NCBI RefSeq assembly: GCF_003583405.1
Contig: NZ_QXEC01000006.1
Location: 173,877 to 237,876, forward strand
Reading direction: 5' to 3'
Length of the DNA: 64,000 bases
Source of the DNA: Micromonospora radicis
GTDB taxonomy: Bacteria > Actinomycetota > Actinomycetes > Mycobacteriales > Micromonosporaceae
Of the stretch, positions 18,252-27,389 are shown piece by piece. A program made the position numbers and the translations under genes. The first letter of the stretch is position 1, and each line of letters starts with the position of its first letter. Under the pieces are notes generated by a model that was given only the letters and a program-made list of their open reading frames with translations, was not told where the DNA came from and did no database searches.

Positions 18252-18580
18252 GTCCCTTCCTCGCGATCTTCCTCGTCCTCGTCCTCGCCGCGACCAGCTA
18301 CGCCGCGGGGCGGCTGCACGGGCAACTCAGCTACCGGATCGGTTACCGCTTCGGCTACCGCCAGGGCTACTTCGACGGTGACCGTGGCGCGTGGAACCGG
18401 CGCCGTCGGGACGCCCAGGCCGCGATCGCCTCCGCGCTCGCGGTCGCCGCGCCCACCACCCGGGTCTCCGCCACCGTGGGGCGCCCGGGTACCACGTACA
18501 CCGGATCGTCGTTCGCGGAACCGGCCGCCCCGGTCACCGGGCGACACCCGACCGGAACTCTCGTACGACGAACCGGCTGA
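18248..18580 (+). CDS. Small membrane-anchored protein, hypothetical, possibly frameshifted at the end
   Basis: 110 aa as read. One N-terminal transmembrane helix (SPFLAIFLVLVLAATSYAAG) is followed by YRIGYRFGYRQGYFDGDRGAW, an aromatic/Gly repeat-like stretch, then a low-complexity tail. From about 18530 the third-position GC of this frame falls, while another frame continues with plausible sequence (RPELSYDEPAETGRRARS ...) to 18824. The true product may be longer, or the gene may carry an indel. Confidence 0.6.
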   Translation: MSPFLAIFLVLVLAATSYAAGRLHGQLSYRIGYRFGYRQGYFDGDRGAWNRRRRDAQAAIASALAVAAPTTRVSATVGRPGTTYTGSSFAEPAAPVTGRHPTGTLVRRTG

Positions 18581-18995
18581 GACCGGTCGACGGGCCCGTA
18601 GCGGTCCGTCCAACGACGCGGTGCGGCGCCCGCTGGGCGCCGGCCGCCGAGGGCCACGTCAGACCGGTGACGGTGGTCCCACCGGCCGGGGTGCGCGCAG
18701 GGGGCATGCATCCCGGCCGGTTCATCTTCCGCCGCCCGGCGCACCGCCCTCTGGGCCCGGCGCCGGCCGGTCCCGCCACCGGGCCCGTCACCTGCGCCAT
18801 CAGGCGTTAACGAACGACCCCTAGCCGGGACGGGTGCGGGGAGCTAGCGTCTAGGCATGGCGCGGGATTGTCCCGAGCCAGCCGGCCCGCCCGGCCTGCG
18901 ACCTCGCGCACGGGGCCCGCATCCGACCCCGTTCCGCCGGGCACCGGAGGAGGCGGACCGCGGGTGGCCGGGTGCCCATCCGCCGGAGCAGGCCT
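18581..18995 (+). other. Gap with possible frameshifted continuation and the PhoH promoter
   Basis: 415 bases. The first 240 may encode the tail of the preceding gene in another frame. TAGCGT at about 18844-18849 resembles a -10 box and could start the PhoH transcript with a leader of about 140 bases. No RNA gene or repeat is evident. Confidence 0.35.
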
Positions 18996-20411
18996 GTGAC
19001 GACTCGCCGTACGACCGCCGGTGCCGACCAGGGCTCGGCCGCGACTGCCACGACCCGCCGCACCACCCGGAGCCGCCGGACCGCGGCCGCCGGGTCGGCC
19101 GACACCAGGGAGCCCCGACCAGCGGGCCAATCCTTCGTCCTGGACACTTCCGTACTGCTCAGCGACCCGGCGGCCTTCCACCGCTTCGCCGAGCACGAGG
19201 TCGTGCTCCCGCTGGTGGTGATCTCCGAGCTGGAGGGCAAACGGCATCACCCCGAGCTGGGCTGGTTCGCCCGGCAGTCCCTGCGCATGCTCGACGAACT
19301 ACGGGTACGCCATGGCCGGCTGGACCGGCCGGTACCTGCCAACGAGTTCGGCGGCACGTTGCGGGTGGAGCTCAACCACACCGACGACGGGGTGCTGCCG
19401 CCCGGGTTCCGCAACGAGTCCAACGACGCGCGGATCCTCTCGGTCGCGCTGAACCTCGCCGCCGAGGGGCGGGAGGTGACGCTGGTCAGCAAGGACATGC
19501 CGTTGCGGGTGAAGGCCGCCTCGGTCGGGTTGCGGGCCGACGAGTACCGGCACGGTCAGGCCAGCGACCCGACCTGGACCGGAATGGCCGAGCTGGAGTT
19601 GGGCGAGGACGACATCGCCCGGCTCTACGCCGGGGAGGCCATCGACGTGGACGACGCGGCGGGCCTGCCCTGCCACACCGGCTTGGTGCTGCACTCCATC
19701 CGTGGCTCGGCGCTCGGCCGGGTGCTGCCCGACAAGACCGTACGACTGGTCCGGGGTGACCGCGACGCGTTCGGGGTGCACGGGCGCTCCGCCGAGCAGC
19801 GGATCGCCCTCGACCTGCTGCTCGACGAGTCGATCGGCATCGTCTCGCTGGGTGGCCGGGCCGGTACCGGCAAGTCGGCTCTGGCCCTGTGCGCCGGGCT
19901 GGAGGCGGTGATGGAACGTCGCCGGCACAAGAAGGTGATCGTCTTCCGCCCGCTGTACGCCGTCGGCGGTCAGGAGCTGGGCTATCTGCCGGGCTCGGAG
20001 TCGGAGAAGATGTCGCCCTGGGCCCAGGCGGTCTTCGACACGCTCGGTGCGGTGGTGCACGAGAACGTGCTGGAGGAGGTCACCGCCCGGGGGCTGCTCG
20101 AGGTGCTGCCGCTGACCCACATCCGCGGCCGCAGCCTGCACGACGCCTTCGTCATCGTCGACGAGGCGCAGTCGCTCGAACGTGGCGTCCTGCTGACCGT
20201 GCTCTCCCGGATCGGCCAGGGCTCCCGGGTGGTGCTGACCCACGACGTCGCCCAGCGGGACAATCTCCGGGTCGGTCGGCACGACGGGGTGACGGCGGTG
20301 ATCGAGGCGCTCAAGGGTCATCAGCTCTTCGCGCACGTCACGCTCAGCCGTTCGGAGCGTTCTCCGATCGCGGCGATGGTGACCGATCTGCTGGAGGACA
20401 TCCCGCAGTGA
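18996..20411 (+). CDS. PIN-PhoH fusion ATPase (PhoH2 type)
   Basis: 471 aa. An N-terminal low-complexity Thr/Arg/Ala leader of about 45 residues precedes a PIN ribonuclease domain ([12 protein letters not shown] with Asp50, [26 protein letters not shown]). The C-terminal PhoH ATPase domain has Walker A GRAGTGKS (about 287-294) and Walker B VIVDEAQ (about 386-392), then [10 protein letters not shown]. Known PhoH2 proteins act as RNA helicase/RNase. GTG 18996 is chosen because of GGAGCAGG just upstream; ATG 18972 is possible. No separate antitoxin ORF (phoAT type) is convincing upstream. Confidence 0.93.
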   Translation: MTTRRTTAGADQGSAATATTRRTTRSRRTAAAGSADTREPRPAGQSFVLDTSVLLSDPAAFHRFAEHEVVLPLVVISELEGKRHHPELGWFARQSLRMLDELRVRHGRLDRPVPANEFGGTLRVELNHTDDGVLPPGFRNESNDARILSVALNLAAEGREVTLVSKDMPLRVKAASVGLRADEYRHGQASDPTWTGMAELELGEDDIARLYAGEAIDVDDAAGLPCHTGLVLHSIRGSALGRVLPDKTVRLVRGDRDAFGVHGRSAEQRIALDLLLDESIGIVSLGGRAGTGKSALALCAGLEAVMERRRHKKVIVFRPLYAVGGQELGYLPGSESEKMSPWAQAVFDTLGAVVHENVLEEVTARGLLEVLPLTHIRGRSLHDAFVIVDEAQSLERGVLLTVLSRIGQGSRVVLTHDVAQRDNLRVGRHDGVTAVIEALKGHQLFAHVTLSRSERSPIAAMVTDLLEDIPQ

Positions 20412-20445
20412 CGGCCGTTTAGGCAGCTTTCCGACTCAGTTGCGG

Positions 20446-20461
20446 CGTGACCCACATCACA
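20446..20461 (+). promoter_or_regulatory. CRP-like operator upstream of the transglycosylase gene
   Basis: CGTGACCCACATCACA matches TGTGA-N6-TCACA, the CRP/GlxR consensus, at all but the first base. TACGGT at 20463-20468 directly after it could be the -10 box. The remainder of the 290-base leader (20412-20701) shows a small CTCCC/GGGAG hairpin at 20555-20567 but no riboswitch consensus that I can recognise. Confidence 0.5.
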
Positions 20462-20701
20462 TTACGGTCTGGCCGTTTCCCAACCGCCTCACTGTGCGCA
20501 ATGGTGTCCGATGGGCGCCCACGCACCGGACGCATCGTCGGTGGTCTTTCGTCACTCCCGTCGGGAGGGTGAAGGGTCCACCGGACGGCGGCTCGGTGCG
20601 TCAACGGTGACCGGTACGCCGGTCGCGGGCGCTCGCGGCGCGCTCCGACCCGACGTGGTCGTGGGCATGCCGCGTCCCTGACCCCGACGAAGGGATCACT
20701 C

Positions 20702-21373
20702 GTGAGTCGGCTGTGGAGCCGGTTCGCCGCCCGTGGCGCCGCCGTCGCGTTGCTTGCCGTGGGCGTTGCCGGTGGCGTCTACCTGACCGAGGAGCGCCAG
20801 TCCGCGCGCCTGGATCCGGGTGCGCAGGTGGCCGGCACTGCCACCCAGATCAACGTGGACTACCGGCAGGAGCAGCAGGTCTCCCGCCAGGTACGGGCCG
20901 CTCGCCAGCAGGCCGCCGAGGCCAGGCAGCGGGCCCGGGTCGCCGCCGAGAAGGCCCGCAAGGCCGAGGAGGCGGCGCGTAAGAAGGCCGCCGAGGAGAA
21001 GGCGGCCAAGGAAGCCGCGGCTCGGGCCCTGAAGCCGTACGACGGCCCGATCCCGGAGTCGTGCTCGGAGTACGGCGGAAACCGGAAGACCGGCTGTGCG
21101 CTGATGATCGACGCCGGTTTCGACATCGACCAGTTCCCCTGTCTGGACAAGCTCTGGACCAAGGAGAGTGGCTGGAACCCGCGGGCCCACAACAACTCCT
21201 CCGGGGCGCACGGCATCCCGCAGGCCCGGCCGGGCAACAAGATGGCCACGGTCGGTTCGGACTGGGAGACCAACCCCGTCACGCAGATCAAGTGGGGGCT
21301 CGGCTACATCAAGGGTCGGTACGGCACCCCCTGCAAGGCCTGGACCCACTCGCAGAACACCGGGTGGTACTGA
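20702..21373 (+). CDS. Secreted lytic transglycosylase-like protein with coiled coil
   Basis: 223 aa. A signal sequence or N-terminal anchor (residues about 8-28) is followed by a charged Ala/Lys/Glu/Gln-rich coiled coil (about 52-112) and a small SLT-like catalytic domain of about 100 residues. The latter has LDKLWTKESGWNPRAHNNSSGAHGIPQA (Glu after the TK pair as catalytic acid) and ends with YGTPCKAWTHSQNTGWY. Four cysteines could form two disulfides. Role: cleavage of glycan strands during growth or resuscitation. GTG 20702 follows GAAGGGATC. Confidence 0.9.
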   Translation: MSRLWSRFAARGAAVALLAVGVAGGVYLTEERQSARLDPGAQVAGTATQINVDYRQEQQVSRQVRAARQQAAEARQRARVAAEKARKAEEAARKKAAEEKAAKEAAARALKPYDGPIPESCSEYGGNRKTGCALMIDAGFDIDQFPCLDKLWTKESGWNPRAHNNSSGAHGIPQARPGNKMATVGSDWETNPVTQIKWGLGYIKGRYGTPCKAWTHSQNTGWY

Positions 21374-21498
21374 GCTGACCGCGACGGCGGCGAGGAACGG
21401 TTCGACACGTCCTCGCCGCCGTCGCGTCACGTCCGGCCGGGTGCCTCCGGCGGGGCGAAGAGTGGCGGCTTCCGGCGTTTGCTGATAGCTGTTGACAG

Positions 21499-22152
21499 GT
21501 GACCCTGCACCCCGCGAACGGCGACCCGCACCGGTTCGGCACCGAGGCCTTCTACGCGTCCATCGGTCGAGCGTTCGTCGCCATGTGCGCGGTGGTGCCG
21601 GTGTTGTTCGTGATCGAGGGCCTCGACCAGTGGCTGGGCGCCGGCTTCGACGCCGCCGCCGGCATCATTCCGCAGCGCATCGAGGGCCTGGACGGGGTCT
21701 TCTTCTCCCCGTTCCTGCACCACGGCTTCGACCACCTCTACAGCAACAGCATCCCGCTGATCCTGCTCGGCACCTTCGTACTGGCCGCGGGTGCTCGGCG
21801 GTTCCTCTGGTCCACCCTGGTGATCGTGCTGGTGAGCGGCCTGGGCGTCTGGTTCACCGGCTCGCCCAACACCATCGTGGTGGGGGCGAGCGGGGTCATC
21901 TTCGGCTACCTCGGCATCCTGTTGACCCGGGGCATCTTCGAGCGGAGCTGGTGGAACTTCGCGGTCTTCCTGCTGGTCGGCCTCCTCTACGGCGGTCAGC
22001 TGGTCGGTGTGCTACCCACCGACGAACGGATCTCCTGGCAGGGGCACCTGTTCGGGCTGCTCGGCGGGATCGTGGCGGCGATCATCTTCCGGCGTCGCCG
22101 GCCCGACCTCGACGATCCGTACCGTTCCGAGTCGCCGATGACCATGCCCTGA
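21499..22152 (+). CDS. Rhomboid family intramembrane serine protease
   Basis: 217 aa with six transmembrane helices. The catalytic dyad is present: Ser131 in VVGASGVIFGYLG and His183 in WQGHLFGLLGG. HHGFDHLYSNS is the usual HxxxxHxxxN-type motif of the second helix. It cleaves membrane proteins within the bilayer; its substrate is unknown. GTG 21499 is chosen from an upstream TAGCTG-like box. No operon partners are evident. Confidence 0.9.
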   Translation: MTLHPANGDPHRFGTEAFYASIGRAFVAMCAVVPVLFVIEGLDQWLGAGFDAAAGIIPQRIEGLDGVFFSPFLHHGFDHLYSNSIPLILLGTFVLAAGARRFLWSTLVIVLVSGLGVWFTGSPNTIVVGASGVIFGYLGILLTRGIFERSWWNFAVFLLVGLLYGGQLVGVLPTDERISWQGHLFGLLGGIVAAIIFRRRRPDLDDPYRSESPMTMP

Positions 22153-22176
22153 CCCGGCGCCCGGTGAGCCCGCCGT

Positions 22177-23181
22177 TCAGCCGCGGGGGCCACCCCGCCG
22201 GCGGTGCCCGGTCAACGTGCCCAGCCGGCCGCCCAGCGCGGCGACCGCGACAGCGGCGATGGTCAGCAGGGCACCGAGATAGGTGGTCGCGTGCGGATGC
22301 GACGCGGCGGTCGGGAACAGCACGTCCAGCAGCACCGCTCCGACGATTTGGCCGGCGATGGTGGCCAGGCCCAGCAGCAGCACGCCGGTCAGGCGGACCA
22401 CCGCCGCGGCCACCGCGATGAACACCACGCCAACCGGTCCGCCCAGGTAGAGCCATGGTTCGGCGGGCAGGCCGCCGGGCGGCCGGCCGCGCAGTACGAC
22501 GCTCACCGCGAACGCGGCCAGCAGCAGGAGAGTCCCGACGGCGAAGTTGACCCCGGTGGCGGTCAACGTGCTGTCCGTGATCACCCGTACCCAACCGTTC
22601 ACCGCCTGCTGCCAGGCCACCGCGATGCCCGCCAGCAGCGGCAACACGGCCAGGCCGAGCGCGGCCGGGTCGCTGAGCCGGTCGCCGACGGCCAGCAGGA
22701 CCGCTGCCACGGTCAACACCGCACCGGTCAGCCGGGCAGCGGTCACCGGCTGACGACCGCCCGGGCCGATGCCCGCCCGGTCGACGGCCAGGCTGCTGCC
22801 CGACTGGCCGGCGACCACCGCCACGGTGAAGACGGCCACACCCAGGGTTCCTACGGTGGCACCCTGGGTGAACACCAGGAATGCTCCGCACGCCCCGCCG
22901 AGGCACTGCCAGGGCCGCAGGGCGCCGGTACGTAGGGCGTGGCGTAGGGCAGCCAGGCCGCGCCGCCCACTGCGGCTGGCGGGCACCAGCACCGCCAGCA
23001 CCAGCAGCCCCAGCCCGAACGAGATGACCGCCGCGGTGAGCCCGTCGCCGAGGCGGCCACCCAGTTCACCGTTGATGCGGGACTGGACGGCGACCGCGAC
23101 ACCGCCGACCACCGCCAGGCCCACCGCGCCGGTCCGGCGCCCGGCCGAGATCGGACGGGACATCGTCCCGGTTGTGCTCAC
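22177..23181 (-). CDS. DMT-superfamily transporter, double YdcZ (DUF606) domain
   Basis: 334 aa with ten predicted helices forming two similar halves. Each half begins with a G-x-x-x-x-x-Q-x-x-x-N motif (AVAVQSRINGELGGRLGDGLTAAVISFGLG and IAVAWQQAVNGWVRVITDSTLTATGVNFAVG). This duplication is the hallmark of fused YdcZ-type transporters. Substrate unknown. GTG 23181 is the longest start; ATG 23163 is an alternative. Its 5' end lies 29 bases downstream of the glpX stop, so it is probably co-transcribed with glpX. Confidence 0.85.
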   Translation of the reverse strand: MSTTGTMSRPISAGRRTGAVGLAVVGGVAVAVQSRINGELGGRLGDGLTAAVISFGLGLLVLAVLVPASRSGRRGLAALRHALRTGALRPWQCLGGACGAFLVFTQGATVGTLGVAVFTVAVVAGQSGSSLAVDRAGIGPGGRQPVTAARLTGAVLTVAAVLLAVGDRLSDPAALGLAVLPLLAGIAVAWQQAVNGWVRVITDSTLTATGVNFAVGTLLLLAAFAVSVVLRGRPPGGLPAEPWLYLGGPVGVVFIAVAAAVVRLTGVLLLGLATIAGQIVGAVLLDVLFPTAASHPHATTYLGALLTIAAVAVAALGGRLGTLTGHRRRGGPRG

Positions 23182-23209
23182 GCTCCAGCCATGCGGTGTG
23201 GCCCGCTGC

Positions 23210-24241
23210 TCACGCCTGCTCGGCCAGCGGGCGGCCGTCGAAGTCGACGGCCGAGTAGAGCGCGAGCTTCTCCAGCCGGTGGTACGAGTCGATCACCCGG
23301 ATCGTGCCGCTCTTCGAGCGCATGACGATCGACTGGGTGTACGCCCCACCGGACCGGTACCGGACACCGCGCAGCAGGTCGCCGGAGGTGATGCCGGTGG
23401 CCACGAAGAAGCAGTTGTCGCCGGTGACCAGGTCGTCGGTGGTCAGCACCCGATCCAGGTCGTGCCCGGCGGCCAGGGCCTTCTCCCGTTCGGCATCGTC
23501 GCGGGGCCACAGCTTGGCCTGCATCATCCCGCCCATGCACTTGAGCGCGCAGGCGGCGGTGATCCCCTCCGGCGTACCGCCGATGCCCATCAGCACGTCG
23601 ACGTCCGACTCGCCGCGCGCCGCCGCGATGGCACCGGCGATGTCGCCGTCGGAGATGAACCGGATGCCCGCCCCGACACGCCTGATGTCGTCGACCAACC
23701 CGTCGTGCCGGGACCGGTCCAGCACGCAGACCGTCACCTCGTCGACACCGGTGCCCTTGACCTTGGCGATCCGGCGCAGGTTGTCGGCCACTCCGGCGTT
23801 GATGTCGACCACGTCCGCGTACGCCGGGCCGACCGCGAGCTTCTCCATGTAGAAGACGGCGCTCGGGTCGAACATCGCGCCCCGCTCGGCGACCGCGAGG
23901 ACCGCCAGAGCGTTCGGCATCCCCTTGCTCATCAACGTGGTGCCGTCGATCGGGTCGACCGCGACGTCCACCTGGGGGCCGCTGCCGTCGCCGACCTCTT
24001 CACCATTGAAGAGCATCGGCGCGTTGTCCTTCTCACCCTCGCCGATCACCACGACGCCGCGCATCGGGATCGAGTTGATCAGCTTGCGCATCGCGTCGAC
24101 GGCGGCGCCGTCGCCGCCCTCCTTGTCGCCCCGGCCGACCCACCGGCCGGCGGCCATCGCCGCCGCCTCGGTGACCCGGACCAGGTCGAGGGCAAGGTTG
24201 CGGTCGAGATCCTGTGGGGTTCGCGTCCTGGTGGTCGTCAT
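23210..24241 (-). CDS. glpX: Fructose-1,6-bisphosphatase, class II
   Basis: 343 aa. GlpX motifs are [22 protein letters not shown] ([18 protein letters not shown]), [13 protein letters not shown] and the metal site [12 protein letters not shown], followed by [16 protein letters not shown]. It dephosphorylates fructose-1,6-bisphosphate in gluconeogenesis and is usually the only FBPase of actinobacteria. ATG 24241 has GAGGAGG upstream. It is divergent from the DUF4245 gene, a conserved pairing in actinomycetes. Confidence 0.96.
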   Translation of the reverse strand: MTTTRTRTPQDLDRNLALDLVRVTEAAAMAAGRWVGRGDKEGGDGAAVDAMRKLINSIPMRGVVVIGEGEKDNAPMLFNGEEVGDGSGPQVDVAVDPIDGTTLMSKGMPNALAVLAVAERGAMFDPSAVFYMEKLAVGPAYADVVDINAGVADNLRRIAKVKGTGVDEVTVCVLDRSRHDGLVDDIRRVGAGIRFISDGDIAGAIAAARGESDVDVLMGIGGTPEGITAACALKCMGGMMQAKLWPRDDAEREKALAAGHDLDRVLTTDDLVTGDNCFFVATGITSGDLLRGVRYRSGGAYTQSIVMRSKSGTIRVIDSYHRLEKLALYSAVDFDGRPLAEQA

Positions 24242-24392
24242 TGAACGGCTCCTCCTCGCGGCGGTGCGGGGTTGACCGGGCCGGTGCTGCTGCCGGCTTT
24301 GTTCCTGATCCTCACACGATGGCGGACGCGGAACCGGAGCGGGGCGGTGATGGGCCGGATACCGCCGGTCGGGCGGCTGCGAGAATGGCCGG

Positions 24393-25040
24393 GTGGAACC
24401 CGCACAGCCTGCCGACCGCGTACCCGCAGACCAGCCGGAGCCGGCGCCACCCGGCGCGGCGGAGGCGGCGCCCGCCGCGGCGGACCCGGCGCCTGCCGGA
24501 ACTGCTCCGCCCGAGGAGGCCAAGGCTGCGCCCGCCGCCACCCGGTCGCCGCGGGACATGGCGATCTCGCTGCTGGTACTGCTGATCCCGGTTGCCCTGT
24601 TGCTCGCCTTCTACCGGGGCTTCCTCGGCGGAGACCAGCCGACCTCGGTCGACCCGACGCCGGCCTTCGACCAGGCCCGGTCGGCCGCGGCGTTCCCGGT
24701 CAGCGAACCGACCGGGCTAAGCGACGGCTGGCGGGCCGTACGGGCCAACTACCGCAGCAGCCCCGACGGGGCCACCCTGCGAGTGGGATATGTCACCCCG
24801 GAGGGCCGCGGTCTCCAGCTGGTGCAGAGCAACGTGCCGCCGGAACGACTGCTGCCCGCCGAACTCACCGACCAGGGGCGGCCGCAGGGCCAAGCCGACC
24901 TCGGCGCCGGCACCTGGCAGCGGTACACCGCCCGGGGCAACGAGCAGGCCCTGGTGCTGCTCCAGCCGGACCGTACGGTCATCGTGGTCGGCGACGCCCG
25001 GGACAACGAGCTGCGGGAGATCGCCACCGCCGTCGACTGA
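24393..25040 (+). CDS. DUF4245 membrane protein
   Basis: 215 aa. A cytoplasmic Pro/Ala-rich N-terminus (about 55 residues) precedes one transmembrane helix ([20 protein letters not shown]) and an external domain with [21 protein letters not shown] and [17 protein letters not shown], typical of DUF4245. Function unknown; its place next to glpX is conserved among actinobacteria. GTG 24393 lies 6 bases after GAGAAT, consistent with a leaderless transcript. Confidence 0.88.
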   Translation: MEPAQPADRVPADQPEPAPPGAAEAAPAAADPAPAGTAPPEEAKAAPAATRSPRDMAISLLVLLIPVALLLAFYRGFLGGDQPTSVDPTPAFDQARSAAAFPVSEPTGLSDGWRAVRANYRSSPDGATLRVGYVTPEGRGLQLVQSNVPPERLLPAELTDQGRPQGQADLGAGTWQRYTARGNEQALVLLQPDRTVIVVGDARDNELREIATAVD

Positions 25041-25095
25041 AGATATAACTGCCCCCCGGCTGTCGGTGCCATCCGTTACGCTCCCCGGGTTCGTG

Positions 25096-25118
25096 CCCGC
25101 CCGACCTGTTCGGGCGGG
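25096..25118 (+). terminator. GC hairpin ahead of the first lipoprotein gene
   Basis: CCCGCCCGA / TCGGGCGGG, perfect 9-bp arms with a 5-base loop. It lies 55 bases after the DUF4245 stop and 28 bases before the lipoprotein start. TACGCT at 25077-25082 could make it part of the lipoprotein leader instead of a terminator. Confidence 0.55.
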
Positions 25119-25145
25119 TTATCCCTGCTCGAAAAGAGATCCTCT

Positions 25146-25946
25146 GTGAATGTTCGACGCTGGAGTGTGAGCGTCATCGCCGCCGCGTTGCTGGTTCCCG
25201 GCGTGGCCGCCTGCAACTCCGAGAGCACCGACTCGCCGAGTGCGGGTTCGTCCTCCCGGGAGGTGCCGAAGGATCCGAAGGAGGCGCTGGTCGCCTCCAC
25301 GAAGGGCCTTGCCGACGGCAACTACACCTTCACCATCGCCTCCGAGTCGTTCAACGGCAGCGGTGGCGTCCACAAGCCCAGCAACAGCGCCCAGATGGCC
25401 ATGAAGATGGGCGACGAGTCGTTCACCATGGACTTCGAGCTGATCCAGATCGAGTCCGACACCTGGGTGAAGGTCGACCTGGGTGACCTCTTCGCCGGGA
25501 TCCCCGGCATGGAGGGGATGAAGGACAAGTACCAGCACCTCGACGCGGCCAAGGCCGGCGGCGCCCGCAGCCTCGACATGCTCAAGGAGGGCACCGACCC
25601 GGCCGACGCCGCGGCGATGTTCCAGGGCCTGTCCGAGGTGCAGGAGACCGGCCCGGGCACGTACAGCGGCAAGGTCGACATCACCGCGGCGAAGGACTCG
25701 GTCGCCGCCGACGAGGACGTCCTCAAGGCCCTGGGCGACCAGGCCAAGGCGGTCCCGTTCACCGCGAAGCTGGACAGCGAGGGTCGGCTGACCGAGCTGG
25801 TCATCTCGGTGCCGGCCGCCGGTGAGGCCAAGGCGCAGGAGATCAAGGTCAGCTACGCCGACTACGGCGCCGCCACCGCCGCCCAGAAGCCCCCGGCGGA
25901 CCAGGTCGTCGAGGCGAGCGCGCAGACCTACGAGATGTTCAAGTAG
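25146..25946 (+). CDS. LppX/LprG-like lipoprotein
   Basis: 266 aa. The lipobox LLVPGVAAC places the modified Cys at 23. After a Ser-rich spacer comes a domain with the LolA/LprG beta-barrel pattern (LADGNYTFTIASESFNGSGGVHKPSNSAQMAMK ... TWVKVDLGDLF ... GKYQHLD-like KDKYQHLD ... VPFTAKLDSEGRLTEL). Mycobacterial relatives bind triacylated lipids and move them through the envelope. GTG 25146 follows AAGAGATCC. The next gene is a close paralogue. Confidence 0.88.
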   Translation: MNVRRWSVSVIAAALLVPGVAACNSESTDSPSAGSSSREVPKDPKEALVASTKGLADGNYTFTIASESFNGSGGVHKPSNSAQMAMKMGDESFTMDFELIQIESDTWVKVDLGDLFAGIPGMEGMKDKYQHLDAAKAGGARSLDMLKEGTDPADAAAMFQGLSEVQETGPGTYSGKVDITAAKDSVAADEDVLKALGDQAKAVPFTAKLDSEGRLTELVISVPAAGEAKAQEIKVSYADYGAATAAQKPPADQVVEASAQTYEMFK

Positions 25947-25952
25947 GTCGTC

Positions 25953-25996
25953 GTACGCGAACGGGGGTGGTCTCGGACCGCCCCCGTTTCGCGTAC
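25953..25996 (+). terminator. Hairpin after the first lipoprotein gene
   Basis: GTACGCGAA...CGGGGG-TGGTC pairs with GACCG-CCCCCG-TTTCGCGTAC across 5 bases, with one mismatch and one bulge. It starts 7 bases after the stop codon. Confidence 0.75.
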
Positions 25997-26113
25997 CCGG
26001 GTGGAGCGGTCACCCGACCGGGGGAGGGGTGATTGCCGGCCGGGCCGGCAGGGAACAGAGGAAGGCAGCCTTCCGGCGCGAGATGCGTCGGGCGACCCTG
26101 CTGGGAGAGACCG

Positions 26114-26950
26114 ATGAACGTTCGACGACTGAGCGCCGGCCTCATGGCCGCCGCGTTGCTCACGCCCGGAGTCGCCGCCTGTGCCACCACCGGTGACGGT
26201 ACGGCCGGGCCCACCACCACGCCGTCGGCCACCGCCGAGCCGACCGGCGCCGCCACCGATGGCGACGCCAAGCAGGCACTGCTGGACTCGACGCGCGAGA
26301 TCAGCAACGGCAACTTCCGGTTCCGGATGTCCGGCGTCGGATCGACCGCCGAGGGGCAGGTGCACCAGCCGAGCCAGAGCGCCCAGATGCGGGTGAGCAT
26401 CGGCGAGCCGACCGACGACCTCGCGATGAGCCTGGACCTGATCCACGCCAAGCCGGACAGCTGGGTCAAGCTGGAACTCAACGGCGCGGCCGCGTCCAGC
26501 GTTCCGGGTCGGGAACGACTCAACCTCGGCAAGTACCAGCACCTCGACCAGAACCGGATCCAGGGCAACCGTGACCTCGGCTTCGACTTCGACCAGGTCG
26601 ACCCGGCCGGCAGCCAGGTGCTCACCCAGGCCATCACCGAGGTACGCCGGACCGGCGACGGCGCGTACGCCGGCACCATCGACGTGTCCAAGGCCGCCGA
26701 GGCGGGCTCGCTCGACCAGAATCTGATCACCGCGCTCGGTACCCAGGCCGACTCGGTGCCGTTCACCGCGACGACCGACGCGCAGGGGCGGCTCACCGAG
26801 CTGGTGTTGCGGCTCCCCGGCACGGGTCAGGCGGCAGCCCAGGAGATCCGGGTGACGTACAGCGACTACGGCAACGCGACCGCCGCCCAGCAGCCCCCGG
26901 CCGACCAGGTCGTCGAGGCCCCGCCGGAGCTGTACAACCTGTTCGACTGA
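26114..26950 (+). CDS. LppX/LprG-like lipoprotein, paralogue of the preceding gene
   Basis: 278 aa. It starts with MNVRR like its neighbour and has lipobox LLTPGVAAC (Cys23). The spacer is richer in Thr/Pro. The domain is colinear with the upstream paralogue: SWVKLELNG, LGKYQHLDQNR, GDGAYAGTIDVSKAAEA, DSVPFTATTDAQGRLTELVL, IRVTYSDYGNATAAQQPPADQVVEAP. This indicates tandem duplication followed by divergence. ATG 26114 has GGGAGAGACC upstream. Lipid carrier function is inferred from family. Confidence 0.88.
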   Translation: MNVRRLSAGLMAAALLTPGVAACATTGDGTAGPTTTPSATAEPTGAATDGDAKQALLDSTREISNGNFRFRMSGVGSTAEGQVHQPSQSAQMRVSIGEPTDDLAMSLDLIHAKPDSWVKLELNGAAASSVPGRERLNLGKYQHLDQNRIQGNRDLGFDFDQVDPAGSQVLTQAITEVRRTGDGAYAGTIDVSKAAEAGSLDQNLITALGTQADSVPFTATTDAQGRLTELVLRLPGTGQAAAQEIRVTYSDYGNATAAQQPPADQVVEAPPELYNLFD

Positions 26951-27077
26951 GCTGTCGCGGAACGCGGCGGGGCGGGGTTGTCGCGGAACGTGACGGGGCG
27001 GGGTTGTCGCCGAAGGTGACGGGGCGGGTTGTCGCGGAACGCGGCGGGGCGGGTTGTCGCGGAACGCGGCGGGGCGG
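26951..27077. repeat. Five tandem copies of a 25-26-bp unit
   Basis: Units start at 26951, 26977, 27003, 27028 and 27053; the consensus reads GTTGTCGCGGAACG then CGGCGGGGCGG. The array begins at the first base after the lipoprotein stop. The last unit supplies the left arm of the terminator at 27065-27092. Confidence 0.92.
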
Positions 27078-27092
27078 ATCAGCCCCGCCGCG
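27065..27092. terminator. Bidirectional terminator hairpin
   Basis: CGCGGCGGGGC / GCCCCGCCGCG, perfect 11-bp arms and GGATCA loop, between convergent lipoprotein and xseB genes. The left arm belongs to the last tandem repeat. Confidence 0.85.
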
Positions 27093-27093
27093 G

Positions 27094-27324
27094 TCAGCCG
27101 GCCTGGTCCTGCCGGGCGGCGTCGATGCGGGCCCGCGCCCCGTCGAGCCGGCGCTGGCAGATCACTGCCAGTGCCTCGCCCCGCTCCCAGAGCGCGAGCG
27201 ACTCCTCCAGCGCCGTGCCGCCGGCCTCCAGCCGTTCCACCACCGACGCGAGTTCGGCGCGGGCCTGTTCGTAGCTGAGTCGCTCGTCGGACCCGCTCGT
27301 CTGCTCGTCAGTCATCGCACTCAT
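27094..27324 (-). CDS. xseB: Exodeoxyribonuclease VII small subunit
   Basis: 76 aa if started at ATG 27324; ATG 27315 and GTG 27345 are alternatives and none has a clear ribosome site. The core [38 protein letters not shown] is the XseB family helix pair. It forms the multimeric exonuclease VII with XseA, which degrades single-stranded DNA to oligonucleotides. xseA lies 65 bases upstream on the same strand. Confidence 0.9.
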   Translation of the reverse strand: MSAMTDEQTSGSDERLSYEQARAELASVVERLEAGGTALEESLALWERGEALAVICQRRLDGARARIDAARQDQAG

Positions 27325-27389
27325 CTCAGCACAACCGCCCGACACCTCCCCGCATCACCCACCGGCCGGTACCAACGGGCCGTCGGCGC

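Noticed and set aside
18857..19759. 300-codon frame starting behind a TAGCGT box
   Set aside because: It overlaps the PIN-PhoH gene in another frame and has Pro/Arg/Gly-rich shadow composition. The box may still be the PhoH promoter.
20412..20701. c-di-AMP (ydaO) riboswitch ahead of the transglycosylase
   Set aside because: Expected by gene context in actinobacteria, but I cannot find the conserved GGGGGA-type core or paired pseudoknot regions.
26951..27077. CRISPR array
   Set aside because: Five units of 25-26 bp directly abut with no spacers, and no cas genes are nearby.
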